Source: Branchiostoma lanceolatum
Taxonomy: Eukaryota > Chordata > Leptocardii > Amphioxiformes > Branchiostomatidae
DNA: 64,000 nucleotides
Assembly: GCF_035083965.1 (NCBI RefSeq)
Contig: NC_089739.1
Coordinates: 12,140,001 to 12,204,000 of the forward strand
Direction: 5' to 3'
Shown here piece by piece: positions 23,285 to 36,700 of the stretch (position 1 is its first letter; every line of letters begins with the position of its first letter). The position numbers and the translations under genes were made by a program. Below the pieces are notes generated by a model that worked only from the letters and a program-made list of their open reading frames with translations, was not told the DNA's origin and made no database searches.

Positions 23285-24945
23285 TGGTCGCTGCACTTTA
23301 CTCCACCTTTAGTCACATCCAAGGATGGATACATGTACACAGTAGCTTCCAACAAGGTCAACCCAAAAGCATTTTGTTTAAGAATCGTAGCTTTTGTTTC
23401 AGCCATTGGCTGGCTATTCTATAGCCGAAGGCTTCATCGAAAGCACTTCCGCAGGAAAAGTGGCACCGCTAAGTTGACCGTTGTCTGTGAGGATCTTAAC
23501 TCTAGTTAAATGTCTATCGAACAGATAGCCTCCTCGTCTAAACCAACTTCTCTGTTAGCTCGAAGGTACACTGGTACCATCTATTTTTTTAACTTCTTTA
23601 AATTGCTTAACTGGCAAATCATATGTTCCTTTTTTTAACATATGTCTAAAGACGTGGATCGTAACAAGGTGGAGTAAAGAGAAAATCTGTAAACGTGACT
23701 ACAAGTTTCACGTACATTTGTGGTACCGACATGATGGAATTTTCTTTATTATTTTGATTTCTTCCATGGGTATCTCAAAGTAAAAAGTCACCATCACCTT
23801 CTATTGTTGTGTGCTTGACTTCATGTGTGATTTATCTGGGGTGCATTACTATTAAACACCCATACAGTACTTCTCTTGGGGCTGTACTAACTGATAAAGG
23901 GAGCTTTTTCTAGTACATAGTAGGCTTGTTTACTAGTAAATCCTTTAGCAAGACATTAATGCTGATTTGGAGCTTTCTATACTTGTTTTAAAGTCAAGTC
24001 AAAGTGAAACAATAATACGTAGGTATTTATCTCCAAGCCTGACACGACAAAAAAAAAAGAACAAAAATTTAAAAACTTCAATGTGAAAGGTAGCCAGCAT
24101 TAAGTCAACTGTTATGAAGTATGATAAGTAGCCTTTTGAAATTGTGAAGTTTTGCTTATAAAATTGCTTGGCTGTTTTAGCTGACCACCTTACTCCATTT
24201 TAAAGAGGGTGTCCAAAACCCTAACTTCCCGTCATTTTTTGACCTTAAAACATTTTCTTTTTCTATGCCTCTCTATTGAACTCGAATTGAATCCGCGCCA
24301 ATGTCAGTTTGGAAGTCCACATAAGCAGAATACTTTGTTCTGAACCTTGATCGTTAAATGACTAAAAAGAATGAAACGGCCTAACTTATTTTCTGGCTTT
24401 TTGAGGGATTTAAAACTAAGGCATTGGTATTGTTTGATGTTTCTGACCAAGATGTATGAACTTTTGTAGCCACCCTGATCTGCATAATTGGACACAAACA
24501 ATTGTCCTATATGCTAATGAAATCAATGATGTCCGGAGCCTTATTTTCAAATGAAAAATCAGTGTATTAAGGGTCCAGAGAAAACTAAGAGCCTCACTCA
24601 ATTTGCATAAGTGCCTAACCAATTCGTATCCTAGCTTAGCAAGAATACACTGTGGGTTGACTATTCTGTCACTGCATAAGTGGTTCAAGGCCAAAATTGG
24701 ACTCCATAGCCACATGTGACCCAACCCAATGATGGATGACTACAGCGGTCCTCGTCAGATTGACGAACGAACCAACATGGTTTTTGGCACTTAATACATT
24801 TAATGCTTTCCACCGAGTTCATGTTGCAGAAGGACACGACTTTATAAACAAATGCAACTAGTTTCGTTGATGAAGGTTAAGACATCCAGGTACTAAGATA
24901 CGCCAAAAATAGTTACTCAAGCAACTGGATAAAATTTTTAAAACA
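23285..24945 (+). other. 3' UTR and flank of copy B
   Basis: Homologous to the flanks after the upstream copies. It lacks the Helitron-like, TTAA and TA elements present at matching places in the first unit, so it serves as the empty-site reference. No gene is seen. Confidence 0.7.
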
Positions 24946-26636
24946 GTCATTTACTGTATTTTCAGATGCGATGCAAGTTTCGTCAGGTCTCGCGAGACTA
25001 CCAGGCTTCGGAACGGATCGTTCATTGTTGATACAACGGTAACGCATATGAACAAAAGCTACAGGCAAATGTCCAACCATCAACATTGGCGGGAAATCTA
25101 GGTCAGCCGCCATATTAGCCGACGCCTCATTGGCTAGCAATGATGTCGTTGCCTTGTGCACCAGCAACATCAGCGGCCAGTAATGCCCATTAGTAATGGT
25201 ACTGCTGGTAACGCTGTTCCCCGAAAATTGAACTTCGAAAAATGCCGCATATCTTCCATTTTTCTTGCCTTTTCGGTTCTCAAAATGACAAATTCTATCC
25301 ATTGGTTTTAAAGAGCCGTGAAATTGTCTTAAGAATGACTGTTGATGCTTAACCCCTTTGTAGCAAAAAAATTATGTCTGTCTTCACCAGCCGGCAAAAG
25401 TTAGAAACTTCAAACTTATCAGAAAAAAGTGTTTTGTGAAGCCCTGGATCGTTGAAACCGCGAAGCGCTGGTGCAGAATAGCCCCGGAAAAAGGCGCCAA
25501 AAAACGCAGGCTGTATTGTGGAACCCTACGTCACCGGTTTGGCTTCGTGGACCAAGCAAGTTGCGATTTTAAGGAACCCACCTGGTCTTTTGTCCCAAAA
25601 GTAATCCCCAAACTAAATTTAAAAAAAAAGCGAGAACAGAAACAGATAGAGCCACCATATGTTTTACGCGAGTTGGGCAAATTTCATAACTTCAGACCTC
25701 GCCCAACAATGCGTCCAAAATGGTGGCGCTAAAAATTCTTCACTGGAACCTCCTCATTTTCAAGCCAAATTTTTGGTCTACATTTTCACCCGAAACATGA
25801 CGTTTACCTCTGTACGTACCACCGTGAGAAATTTCTGAGATAAAATTGCGACTTACGTTGGTTTTTGGTCGTGAAAGACGGCAAGCCGTGTAGACAATGT
25901 CTAATGTCGTCTGAACGGAAGCAGATCTCGGTTGGAAAGGAGGACCCCACCCTTTTGTCTTTCCTTCACTGGCTTTAAAACTCGTTTTTCCACCAACTGT
26001 CTGCTAACCACGCCCCCTTTCTGTTATTCATACCTCCTTAGGCCACAGCAAGTAATTTTTATGGATGACATTAGCGCGCTCATTAATTTTCCTCTGATTT
26101 CGAAATAAAAAACAAGAAATTTCATTGCCCTCCTACGGTGGTCAACATGCCAAAAATTGACAAATACGTCGTAAACGTTGACAGTTTTACCTGTCATACA
26201 CAAGGTGTCTACTTGCATATGAATACCCAGTGTAATTCCTGCCCATGATGGTATAATAACAAGCTGTTTTCTGCATTTGTTCTAGCAAGGACATTTTAAA
26301 AATAATGGGGGGGGTCTAGTTAATTGAGCTGTATACACAAGGTGTTTCATCGCATATGAATACCCAGTGTACTTGATTCAGCAGATGATGGTACAACAAG
26401 CTCTTTTCTGCATTTGTTGTAGTTAGTCTATTGAGATGTATATACATCTACAAGGACATGTTTACTGTTGAATCAAGGAGGTTTTTATATTATATATGAA
26501 TGAATACAGGACAAAAAGACCTGCTGGTCATGATATCGTATTTCGTCACCTCAATTCTTGTTTAACAAGAATTATGATCTCAACATTTGAAAATATAGGA
26601 ATCTTGTTTTTTCTGGGCACGGCTTGTTTTTTTCAC

Positions 26637-27102
26637 CCTATCTGTATCTGTATCTGTATAGCCGGTATAACCGCCCTTCGGCGTAACACACCAGCTTCGC
26701 AGGCACGCGGCGCAGCAGCAGCTGGTTACATTACACTGAACGGCCTGTCACACCTAACTTTTGCACATCTAACTGCAATCGGTCTTTGAAGCTATTTAGT
26801 GAAGGTGTTCCTACAGCATCTGATCATCAGCGAGTTCCATTCTACTATGGTTCTAGGGAAATACAAATTTTTGAACACATCCATCCTTGGTTGATAACTC
26901 TGGTACTTAAAGGCATGACTATTTCTTGTCCTTTTCTGGGCTGGTATTAGATAATTACCAGTCGGTACATCCACAAGTTTATTAGTCATTTTGTACATCA
27001 TGCAAAGCCTGGATATTTTTCTTCTGTCTTCAAGTGACTTCCACTGTAGATCTGTTTTCATTTTAGTGACACCAGCACCCCTGTCATAGTTGTTCGTGCA
27101 GA
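26637..27102 (-). pseudogene. LINE 3' end with (CAGATA)n tail
   Basis: Near-identical to 18172-18640, including tail, 3' UTR and the fragment ending EWNSLMIRCCRNTFT. It sits at the equivalent position, so this insertion predates duplication of units B and C. Confidence 0.75.
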
Positions 27103-27113
27103 ACCTGACAGTA

Positions 27114-27826
27114 CTGTAAGTCTACTTAGATCCGCGGGGCCTAAAATCCGCGGTTTCGGGCAAATGGAAAATCCACGGTGGTTCTAAATTCGCGCTGGGC
27201 GATGAGTAGAAAAAACAAACTGAATACTGCCATCAGAAAATACTTGTTCAATTTTTAAAGATAGAAAATGTTACGAAGGTCGCTACAAAACTGCTTCAAG
27301 ATCGTCACAAAATGCGGTCTACGCCGAAACTGTGACGGGGAATTCCCGCCTTGTGATCACGTGAAATCTTGCAGTCAACCAATCAGAGCACAGTTTTTCT
27401 GACGCGAACCAATCAGCGCTTAGAACAAGCGGTAAACATGAGTAAACAAAAATGGCGGCCCAGCCCGGCCCTGCCGCTAGGGGTAGCGCGCCGTATTTTG
27501 AAGTAAAATCATGGCGTAAAATACGAGTCATCTACGCTACGTAAGCAGAATTTTCACGGGAAAAAAATTAAAGGAATAGATTCTCCACCGAATACGACCA
27601 CAAATGGCGGCAAATGGCGGCAAATCACAGCGTAGGGACTCAAATGGTCGGGTGAAAATCTTGTTTTTCTTTACGTATTTTTGCTCGCTTTCTTGAAAAA
27701 CAGGTTTTTAATGAGATTAACGTATGTCAGAGGCACCGATATCGATTGTTTGTAAGCATGACAATAGCAAGAAACAAAAGAGTGTGATTGTACAACGGTA
27801 GACGGCGTCTCCAAGCCCGTAACAGT
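27114..27826. mobile_element. 713-bp insertion with 11-bp flanking repeat
   Basis: ACCTGACAGTA is repeated at 27103-27113 and 27827-27837. Unit B has a single copy and no insert near 18635. The ends are weakly inverted (CTGTAAG...GTAACAG). The insert is CpG-richer than its surroundings and has two CCAATCAG words and AAAATGGCGGC near 27380-27470. The superfamily is unclear. Confidence 0.65.
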
Positions 27827-28800
27827 ACCTGACAGTATCTCATTAATTATTGAGTCTGCGGAGGATGTCATCCATAGAATTCACTTGCTGTGGTCTTACA
27901 TGCAGGTTTAATTTTTTTTGGAGTTTGACAGCCAGTGAAGGTCAATGAAGGCAAGAAGAAAGGGTGGGGTCCTCCTTTTCAACCGAGATCTGCTTGCGTT
28001 CAGACGACACTAGACATAGTCCACACGGCTTGCCGTCTTTCACGACAAAAAAAAAGTAAGTTGCAATTTTTCCTCAGAACTTTCTAAGCAGATGTTCACG
28101 GTGCTACCGAGGTTAACATTGGCTATTTTGGCCGAAACATTTGACCGCAAATCGTGCTTCAAAATGTGGAAAAAGGTTCCGGTAAGGAATTTTCAGCGCC
28201 GCCATTTTGGAAGCATTCTTTAGCGACGGAGGTCTGAATGAAATTGGCCAAAATTTCGTAATACATCACAATGATGGTTTTCATCTGTTTCTACGACTTG
28301 TGGTGCGTTTCCACTTTTACTTTAGTAAGTTTTGGGGTTATTTTTGGGACAGAAATACTTATTCTTTAAATAGGCCAAGTGGGTTTAAATTCGACAGACT
28401 GGGTGTCGTAGAATTGCACAATACCGTATTACGGGTTCTATTTTTCTCCGATACTTGGGAAAAAGTCATCCAGGGGTTCACAAAATACTATGTGGAAAAA
28501 AAATGTTGTTTTTCCCCCACAAATTTAGAAATTTTAACGTTTACCGACTGCCTGGGTCTGAAAGAGAGAAGGAAAATTGCGCAATTTTTGACAAAGGAAT
28601 TTGACCTCAATTAGCATTTATGTTGAAGAGAATCATAATTTTCCTGGCTTTTTAACACCAACTGATAGAATCTGTATAATTCTGAACCCAGAAAAGGCAA
28701 AAAATTAGGAAAACCTTTTCGGGTGACGCCACGTGCTCGTGCTCGCCTTTTCGACCACCGGCGGTTAGGCCACCGAATTTTTGTTGCAATCTCTGTTTCT

Positions 28801-29339
28801 TTGTTAATACACAACTTTCTTAAACAGTAACGTTTCTTGGTATTTAACACCTCGTTGAAAAGAGGATATGTGGCACTTTAGTAAAGTCCAATTTCCGGGG
28901 AATAGCGTTACCAGCAGAACCATTACTGGACGCTGATGTCGCTACTACAAAAGTCTATTACATCATTGCTAGTCAATAAGACGTAGTGTAATTTGGTCTA
29001 TGACCTACATTTCCCGCCAAAGCTACAAAAAATACAAGAAACAGATATTAATATCGTAGAATGCCCAAGTCAATTCCAAAGACAGAAGATACGAAACAAC
29101 AAAAATGAAAAATCTATCATTCGGTAGCATTTGCCTAACTCTTCTGACCACGTAGATTTCATGATGAAGGCAACATTTTCTTTTGCTGAAATTTTTTTTT
29201 TCACACGCTTGCATCAGTTTTGGGTTTCCCAGAAGATCCATATGGAATAATATAGCGAATATGTATCGAAAATCAAATCAATATGGCCTTAAGTATAATT
29301 CAGCGGACTGAATGATTTTCTTTACCTGTTTAACATCAG
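28801..29339 (+). other. Conserved 5' flank of copy C
   Basis: Homologous to 7250-7777 and 19665-20187, ending at acceptor ACATCAG (29339). No promoter is recognised. Confidence 0.5.
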
Positions 29340-29993
29340 GAGTGGAATCTAGTCACCAACAACATGCCGAAGGAAAAGATTCATATTAACATCGTGGTCA
29401 TCGGCCATGTCGACTCCGGCAAGTCCACCTCCACCGGTCACTTGATCTACAAGTGTGGCGGTATCGACAAGCGTACCATTGAGAAGTTCGAGAAGGAAGC
29501 CGCTGAGGTAAGGTCGTTGTGTTTGAGATTTATTTGCCATATTTGGGATTGGTTATTAGAAAGTGTTCATGACAAGTTCGTTCTCCTATACAATGTACCT
29601 TATCAGCCTATCAGAGAATTGTCTTTACCTAGCTAAAGAAATAATTTTAGTGACTCTCTAATTGGCTGACAGCTGGTTAGAGGCCACATCAACAAAAGTG
29701 GAAACCTCAGTCCAGTTTAGCACTCACTCACTCCGTCGAGGTCATCTTGTGACCAGTTGTCGCCATAACACTCTGTCGTCCATCGCTGCAGGCAGTTGGT
29801 GTAGGTCTAAACCGCTGTCGGCTCCAAGTTTTTTAATATATGTCATATGTGGTCTCCCACGGTTTCTGTTTCCATGATTCGGGTTCCACAATAGAAGTTT
29901 GTGCACTACCACTTCTTTTTTTCTCCAGCAGTGACCTACAAAACGTAGTCTCCTTTGCCGTATTGTTTCAGCGATCGGCGGTATATTCTTATA

Positions 29994-30199
29994 TAGTAAT
30001 CCCCAAGCAGATCTACACGGGGCGCCGAAAATCGTATATGCTAGCCAGAGAAGCTCCAGTCAGCCATATAGCGCCAGTCAGCCCCGTAGACATGGCACAG
30101 ATCCTACGGGGCTGACTGGAGCTTATCTGGCTGACTGGAGCTTCTCTGGGTAGCATATACGATTTTCGGCGCCCCGTGTAGATCTGCTTGGAGATTACT
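29994..30199. mobile_element. Foldback palindrome in intron 1 of copy C
   Basis: Orthologous to 20843-21045. The arms begin AGTAATCCCCAAGCAGATCT and end AGATCTGCTTGGAGATTACT, with GGGGCGCCGAAAATCG paired to its complement. It was inherited by units B and C together. Confidence 0.75.
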
Positions 30200-30307
30200 T
30201 ATATAGCTCACCATAGGCATTTACAAATTATGATGAAGAGATGATAATGAAAAGAGACAGTGTTTTCTTGGTGAAAAAAATAATGAATGCCTCTTTTATC
30301 TTCATAG

Positions 30308-30529
<222 letters not shown>

Positions 30530-31279
30530 TAGTCTATTAGGCTGGATAGTAAGTTTGTGAGTGAACTTGACAGTACAAGTGTAGTGTTCAACATGTTTGT
30601 TCTCCGTAGGCTGACTGTGCTGTGCTGATTGTGGCTGCTGGTGTCGGTGAGTTCGAGTCTGGTATCTCCAAGAATGGACAGACCCGTGAGCACGCCCTGC
30701 TGGCCTACACCCTGGGTGTCAAGCAGCTCATCGTGGGAGTCAACAAGATGGACTCCACCGAGCCCCCTTACTCCGAGGTAAGTTTGTCATCTCTGGTAGA
30801 ACTTCGACAAGATTTTGGCTGTGATTTCAACTTCAATTTCACTTTTCATCCCTTACTAACTGAGTAGTAATCTCTTGCAGCCTCGCTTCCATGAGATCAG
30901 CAAGGAAGTGGGAAACTACCTCAAGAAGGTCGGCTACAACCCCAAGGCTGTCGCCTTCGTCCCCATCTCTGGCTGGCATGGTGACAACATGTTGGAGCCT
31001 TCCGAGAAGATGGGATGGTACAAGGGGTGGAACATCGAGCGCAAGCAGGGCAATGCCAGCGGCAAGACCCTGTTTGAGGCCATGGACTCCATCCTGCCCC
31101 CCGAGAGACCCACTAAAAAGCCTCTCCGTCTGCCCCTGCAGGATGTGTACAAGAGCGGCGGTAGGTGGATGTCATGCGTTTTTGCATAAGTCTGATCTGT
31201 CCAGAACATTAATGCTGTAGTTTTGCTAACTGGTGAATATAGCGACTTTAATCTTTTCTAAAGCTTTCTTTTATGGTTG

Positions 31280-31440
31280 TGTAGGAGATCGTAACTGTAG
31301 ACCACATAGTGAGTAGGACATCTGTTACTGATTAGTTCGCAATAAAGGGCAGGGACCCAGTGTTCCTGTTATTATTATTGACCAGACATCCAGAGTGTGA
31401 GCATCTATCCTTTCCTACACTGGTGGCAGCTGTGGGATTG
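31280..31440 (+). mobile_element. LTR fragment with primer-binding site in intron 4 of copy C
   Basis: A 140-base segment starts TGTAGGAGATCG and ends CCTACA (31280-31419), with AATAAA at 31341-31346. One base later comes TGGTGGCAGCTGTGGGAT, a plausible tRNA primer-binding site. The host intron sequence (ACCATTTTGGTTG) resumes by about 31450. It replaces a short piece present in copy A, so it is one LTR plus leader of a small retroelement. Confidence 0.6.
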
Positions 31441-31642
31441 GAAGACGGCAACCATTTTGGTTGAAATTGTATCAATTATATTTCAACATGACTAGTTTTC
31501 TGTTGATAAACAGGTATCGGAACCGTGCCAGTCGGCCGTGCGCGACATGAAGCAGACCGTGGCTGTCGGCATCAAGAAGACAGATAAAGCCGGGAAGACC
31601 ACCAAGGCTGCCCAGAAGGCCGGTGCTGCCAAGAAGAAGTGA

Positions 31643-32155
31643 TGGTCGCTGCACTTTACTCCACCTTTAGTCACATCCAAGGATGGATACATGTACACAG
31701 TAGCTTCCAACAAGGTCAACCCAAAAGCATTTTGTTTAAGAATCGTAGCTTTTGTTTCAGCCATTGGCTGGTTATTCCATAGCCGAAGGCTTCATCGAAA
31801 GCACTTCCGCAGGAAAAGTGGCACCGCTAAGTTGACCGTTGTCTGTGAGGATCTTAACTCTAGTTAAGTGTCTATCGAACAGATGGCCTCCTCGTCTATA
31901 CCAACTTCTCTGTACACTGGTACCATCTGTTTTAATTATAACTTCTTTAAATTGCTAAACTGGCAAATCATATGTTCCTTCTTTTAACATATGTCTAAAG
32001 ACGTGGATCGTAACAAGGTGGAGTAAAGAGAAAATCTGTAAACGTGACTACAAGTTTCACGTATATTTGTGATACCGCCATTATGGAATTTTCCTTGATT
32101 TCTTCCATGGGTATCTCAGAGTAAAAAGTCACCATCGTCTTCCATTGTTGTGTGC
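31643..32155 (+). other. 3' flank of copy C; right end of the array
   Basis: Array homology, including the CACTTCCGCAGGAAAAGTG hairpin, continues to about 32155 and then fades into a diverged version (TGGTAGGCT...) that is itself repeated at 32160 and 32290. Confidence 0.7.
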
Positions 32156-32837
32156 TTCTTTTCTGGTAGGCTCGTGGATGACTTCTAGTTAATTATTTAC
32201 CTTTTGGCAAACTCTGACTTCTTTTATCTGAGGTGGATAAAATAACAGCAGCAAGCAACACTTATTTGGGGCTGAACAAACTGAACCTTTTCTGGTAGGC
32301 TAGTGGATAACTATCTGTAATTGCAAATCATTTATCCTTTTGAAAATTTCTGACTATTCATTCAGCCTCCGTAAGTGTCTGGGGGAGAATACAAGGATTA
32401 GTGGGATAGATGAACAAAAAAAGGTCAGGTCACTTTTGTATAAAACAATAACCTTAAAACCTCTAACTTCATAGCCTTTCATTGGTCTGCATCAGAAACA
32501 AAACAGACCCCTCATTCAAACATCTGAAATGCGACTAATAGAAGAAATGTTTTTTGCTCTACTACTGTTGAATAATCTCGAAGCTAAATAAAGGCATTGA
32601 CTTGAGATAAAATTTAATGGCTCGAAATACTAGGTGCATGTGCACTGCCCCTACTTTTGGACTGGGTGCACTGATGCATCTAGGTATTTGTGATGGCTAT
32701 AGGGTAACAGTAATATTGAACACTAGTACGCAGAATGTTCTTGAAATGAAATCAGAAAATGCAATATAAGCTTTGATGTACTTTTATGTATTGTTTGGAA
32801 TTAGCTATAGAATTACAGACATTTTACTTTAAATCAT
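32156..32837. other. Intergenic, no gene recognised
   Basis: AT-rich. Two diverged copies of a TTTTCTGGTAGGCT block recall the array 3' flank. An AATAAA is present at 32587-32592. No coding potential is seen. Confidence 0.5.
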
Positions 32838-32846
32838 GTTGTGCAC

Positions 32847-33138
32847 TAGCCTCTACCAGGCTCCGCCGGATGGCTGGAAAAATAGTAGAAATTGGCCGTA
32901 ATAGAGTGAATAGTGTGCCAAGGGAGTTAGCTACGGAGGGAGTACATTCTGCCATCGACGGAGCCTGTCGGGACACGGCATCTCGTTTGATGTCCACTAA
33001 TCGCTATCTAATAGGTGCGAAGTAGCTAAATGGCAGAATGTACTCCCTCCGTAGCTAACTCCCTTGGCACACTATTCACTCTATTACGGCCAATTTCTAC
33101 TATTTTTCCAGCCATCCGGCGGAGCCTGGTAGAGGCTA
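32847..33138. mobile_element. Foldback MITE with perfect 9-bp target duplication
   Basis: The tips TAGCCTCTACCAGGCTCCGC and its complement cap nearly perfect arms of about 105 bp around a loop of about 75 bp. GTTGTGCAC is duplicated at 32838-32846 and 33139-33147. The 9-bp duplication and long arms indicate a Mutator-like foldback. The frame reading through it is an artefact of the palindrome. Confidence 0.85.
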
Positions 33139-33233
33139 GTTGTGCACCCCAAAGTCCGTCTGTGCACCTAACTTTTTAGGTTAGGAGTACCAGTGCACAT
33201 ATTCCCTGAAATAAATTTCGAGCCCTGCCATTT

Positions 33234-33430
33234 GAATATATAATTTCATATGAATATATAATTTCATATGAATACATAATTTCATATGAATATATTATTT
33301 CACATGAATATATAATTTCATATGAATATATAATTTCATATTAATATATAATTTCATATAAATATATAATTTCATATGAATAAATAATTTCATACGAATA
33401 TATAATTTCATATGAATATATAATTTCATA
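33234..33430. repeat. AT-rich minisatellite, 18-bp unit GAATATATAATTTCATAT
   Basis: About eleven consecutive units with few substitutions and no spacers. Downstream of MRPS14. Confidence 0.9.
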
Positions 33431-33741
33431 ACTAGATTCTCATCTGAATGCACATGTAGGGTCTTCTATGCATGTGTTCCAGGCTTTCTGACATACCATC
33501 AAAAAACTGTGCATCATTTCCTGTTTATTTCAGCAATCATTCAGAAACTAACAAGGCCTAACAAAAATCACAATATGGCTTTCAAAGCAAAAAAACACAG
33601 TTTGTATTGAACTCCTTGTTTGAACCAAAAGACACAAGAATTCTACAAATACCCCTAATAAGCGCTTAACACCCTTGTAACTTCCCTAGTAAGTCGTTCT
33701 TATTTCAATATCACGCAACAGTTCACAGCATCATTAAAGGG

Positions 33742-36700
33742 TCACCATAAGACCTTCCTCTTCTTAATTCTCAATGGGTATCCGGTATTCCCCCAGCACG
33801 CCCTTGTAACCCCGGACATTAAGTTGTAGTCGGCAAGCTCTCTCCACGTGATGCGACTGAGGCGCCAGCGACTCAGGATTCCCCGTGGACGTGACGTGAT
33901 GACGCAGCGGTTGTGAATCCTCACGATGCTGCTGTCCAATGGCATGTCAGCTATCTGTCTATCAGCTAGCTCCTGGAGGTTTAATTATACAACAGTCAAC
34001 GCCATTGGTGCATTTGCCACCATCTTGGTGTCCCTATTTGCATTTCTGTCTACCACAGCTCATTTTTGTAAGTTTAGAAAACTTCTGTAACTCTCACGTT
34101 ATCGAAGGTTATACTACAGAATATTCTAAAGCTTGCTAGTGAGGCGTAATACATGTATGCTTGAGTCACTATTATTGAATGCATATGGGGACACCAACAT
34201 TTATTGATACAAAAATCTTTAAAACACATATACAACTCAAGTCCTAAGTTTTAAAACATTCCAATATATTTTCAGGGAAGGGTGATATGACAAAAAGTCA
34301 AAGAGTTAACAGACATCCTAATAGATTTGTGAAGAGAAGGTCTTCTCAGAATTTTTCTTTTTAAAGAATCCAGCATAAGAATAGATTTGAAACAGTTTTA
34401 AATGTAGATTCTAATATTAAGTATTCCTAGTATTAAAGTATCACTATGACTTTCTCACCTGCATTCTGTGTGTGAGATTTCTTCAACATAACATGCACCA
34501 CTTTAAAAAATCTAAATTGCCAAATACTGTAGTTCTTGTTTCTTTCACTGTAACTTTAAGTTCACTGTTTTCACTGTCACCGCTGGACCGTGAACTTATC
34601 ATCACAGTGAAAAACCTATTTATGATTCCTTCACACATCCTTTCTCCAAGTCACTTGGTACCACCATGAAAATGTCCATTTTTCGTACACCGTGAAATTT
34701 TGCTACCGTGAACTTAAAGTGAATTAATAACTCAAATCAAGGAAAAACACTCTGTTTGATGATCAATTTATGCTAAGTCATTCTTTTTTGTATCCTAATT
34801 TGTTATGATTTTGTAAGGGCTCCCTTTGGAATTAGTTACACAGTTAACTGAAGGGACCACCCTTAAGATTCATATGTGAACCATACTGGTTTGGCTATCG
34901 CAAACCTGTAATATTTTACCTGAAGGTCCTTTGGTAGAATGTTGTTCTTTCTCAGGGAGTTGATGCGTAGGCGGTCCGGTCCGAGCTGCTTCACCATTCG
35001 CCGGCGCTTCAGGTCCCGTACCATGATGTGGCACGGCCAGGTACGATAGCGAACCTGCTGCGCCATCACGCTGTCCAGACCCCCACACTCGCCGCATGAC
35101 TACAAGTGCCATGCAAGAAAACAGTTACTCAAGCAACTAGTTACTAGATAGGTTTTGGAAACAGTCAGACATTTCAGTGGCATCCACCACGTTTTGTCAC
35201 ATTACCTGGTTGTCTAACCTTCATCGAAAGACTACAAGTGCAGTCTTGAATAATTTCATCAGGTTGGTAAGTGACTAAATAAGAAGACTCTTTTTTACAC
35301 AACCAAGAGATTTATTCCACCAACGTTTCGGTGACCATCTGTCACCTTCTTCAAGGCAATTCTGACTGGTTCACATAGCAATGCAGCACAAATCAGCAGT
35401 GACAGACCACATCATGAGAAACAACTGTGACTGGGATGGGGCCAAGGTGATGGACAGGACAATATATAGGCTGTATGGATCAGGAAATCCGCTCCAGTCA
35501 TGAACCATGATGAGGGGGGATACAGACTCAGTCACGTTTGGGACCGCATCCTTACGAAATAGATGATAATCGTTGCATTGTTTTTCTAATGATAGTTACC
35601 TTCGCCGAGAAGGTTATGCAGAGGGTAGCGTTTGTATGTATGTGTGTACGTATGTAATGTACAGCATAACTCGAGAAGGCTTGGATGGATTGTCTTGATA
35701 TTTGGTAGGTGGGTAGGTCTTGATGAGACTAGGAAATGATTAGATTTTGGGTCCCCTAGCGGCTTGTTATGGTACTGCAGCGGAACTTCCTGTTTTGATA
35801 TCTCGTGTTCTGGACATGCTATGGAACTGATTTTTGAGTGGTAGATAGCTCTTTGGACAGAGAGTAAGTGGTATGGGTTTGGGCCCCCTAGCGGCATTTT
35901 TGGAACTGCAGGAGCAGGTTTTGCATCTGACTTTGAAAGGGAATAACTCAAGAAGGGCTTGATGGATGGCAATGATTTTTGGTAAGTAGATAGCTTGAGT
36001 GATGATGAACATGATTAGATACTTTTTATGCAAATCAGTATCTAATTTGCATAATTAATGAGGAAAGTTTATACATCCGCCAAATTCCATGATAGGACTC
36101 TGAAACATGTGACATATGTAAGTGAGGAAGAGAGAAATATTAATTGATATGAACTATGTAAATGAAGACCTCATTTGCATAATTAATGAGAAAATACTAT
36201 AACTCAAGATGGCCTTGATGGATGGTCATGATTTTTGGTATGTCGATAGCTTGTGTGATGCTTAGAATGATTGGCCGATAATTATGCAAATCAGAGTCTA
36301 ATTTGCATAATTAATGAGGCAACTTTAAAAATCTGCTTTGTGCCATGATATGACTATTCAAATTGTAACTGAGGAAGAGAGGAATGTTGAAGATAGAAAA
36401 TATGCAAATGTGGGCCTAATTTGCATACTTAAATGAGAAACTACTATAATTCCATACTGGTAAATGACGGAAATTTCATGCATTTAATACTTTTTTTGTG
36501 GCATCGGGAATTTATGTGAATGTGAACATCGTTGAATCAAATTATGCTGATAAGGGCCTCATTTGCATAATTGATGATCAATATTAGCATCACCTTCTTT
36601 GTTAAGCTCATACTTTGTTAAGCTCATACTTTGGACATGTCATATTTTAAGACAATCAACTGTTATGATTTATAATTGATGAGAAACACTCCTAATACGT

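Larger units (their letters stand above)
24960..28800. repeat. Large diverged inverted repeat upstream of copy C
   Basis: The left arm (about 24960-26050) and right arm (about 27838-28790) are inverted relatives, like those before copies A and B. The central part holds a LINE 3' end (26637-27102) and a 713-bp insertion (27114-27826). The plus-strand frame at 28207-28614 is also a repeat-arm translation without a recognisable domain. Confidence 0.55.

Noticed and set aside
28207..28614. 135-residue + strand frame
   Set aside because: The homologous frame at 19017 is shorter because of a substitution and indel; repeat-arm sequence without protein features.
32786..33025. 79-residue frame
   Set aside because: Runs through the foldback hairpin 32847-33138.
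33234..33430. Regular 18-bp repeats that could suggest a CRISPR array
   Set aside because: Units are contiguous with no unique spacers, in a eukaryotic genome: a minisatellite.
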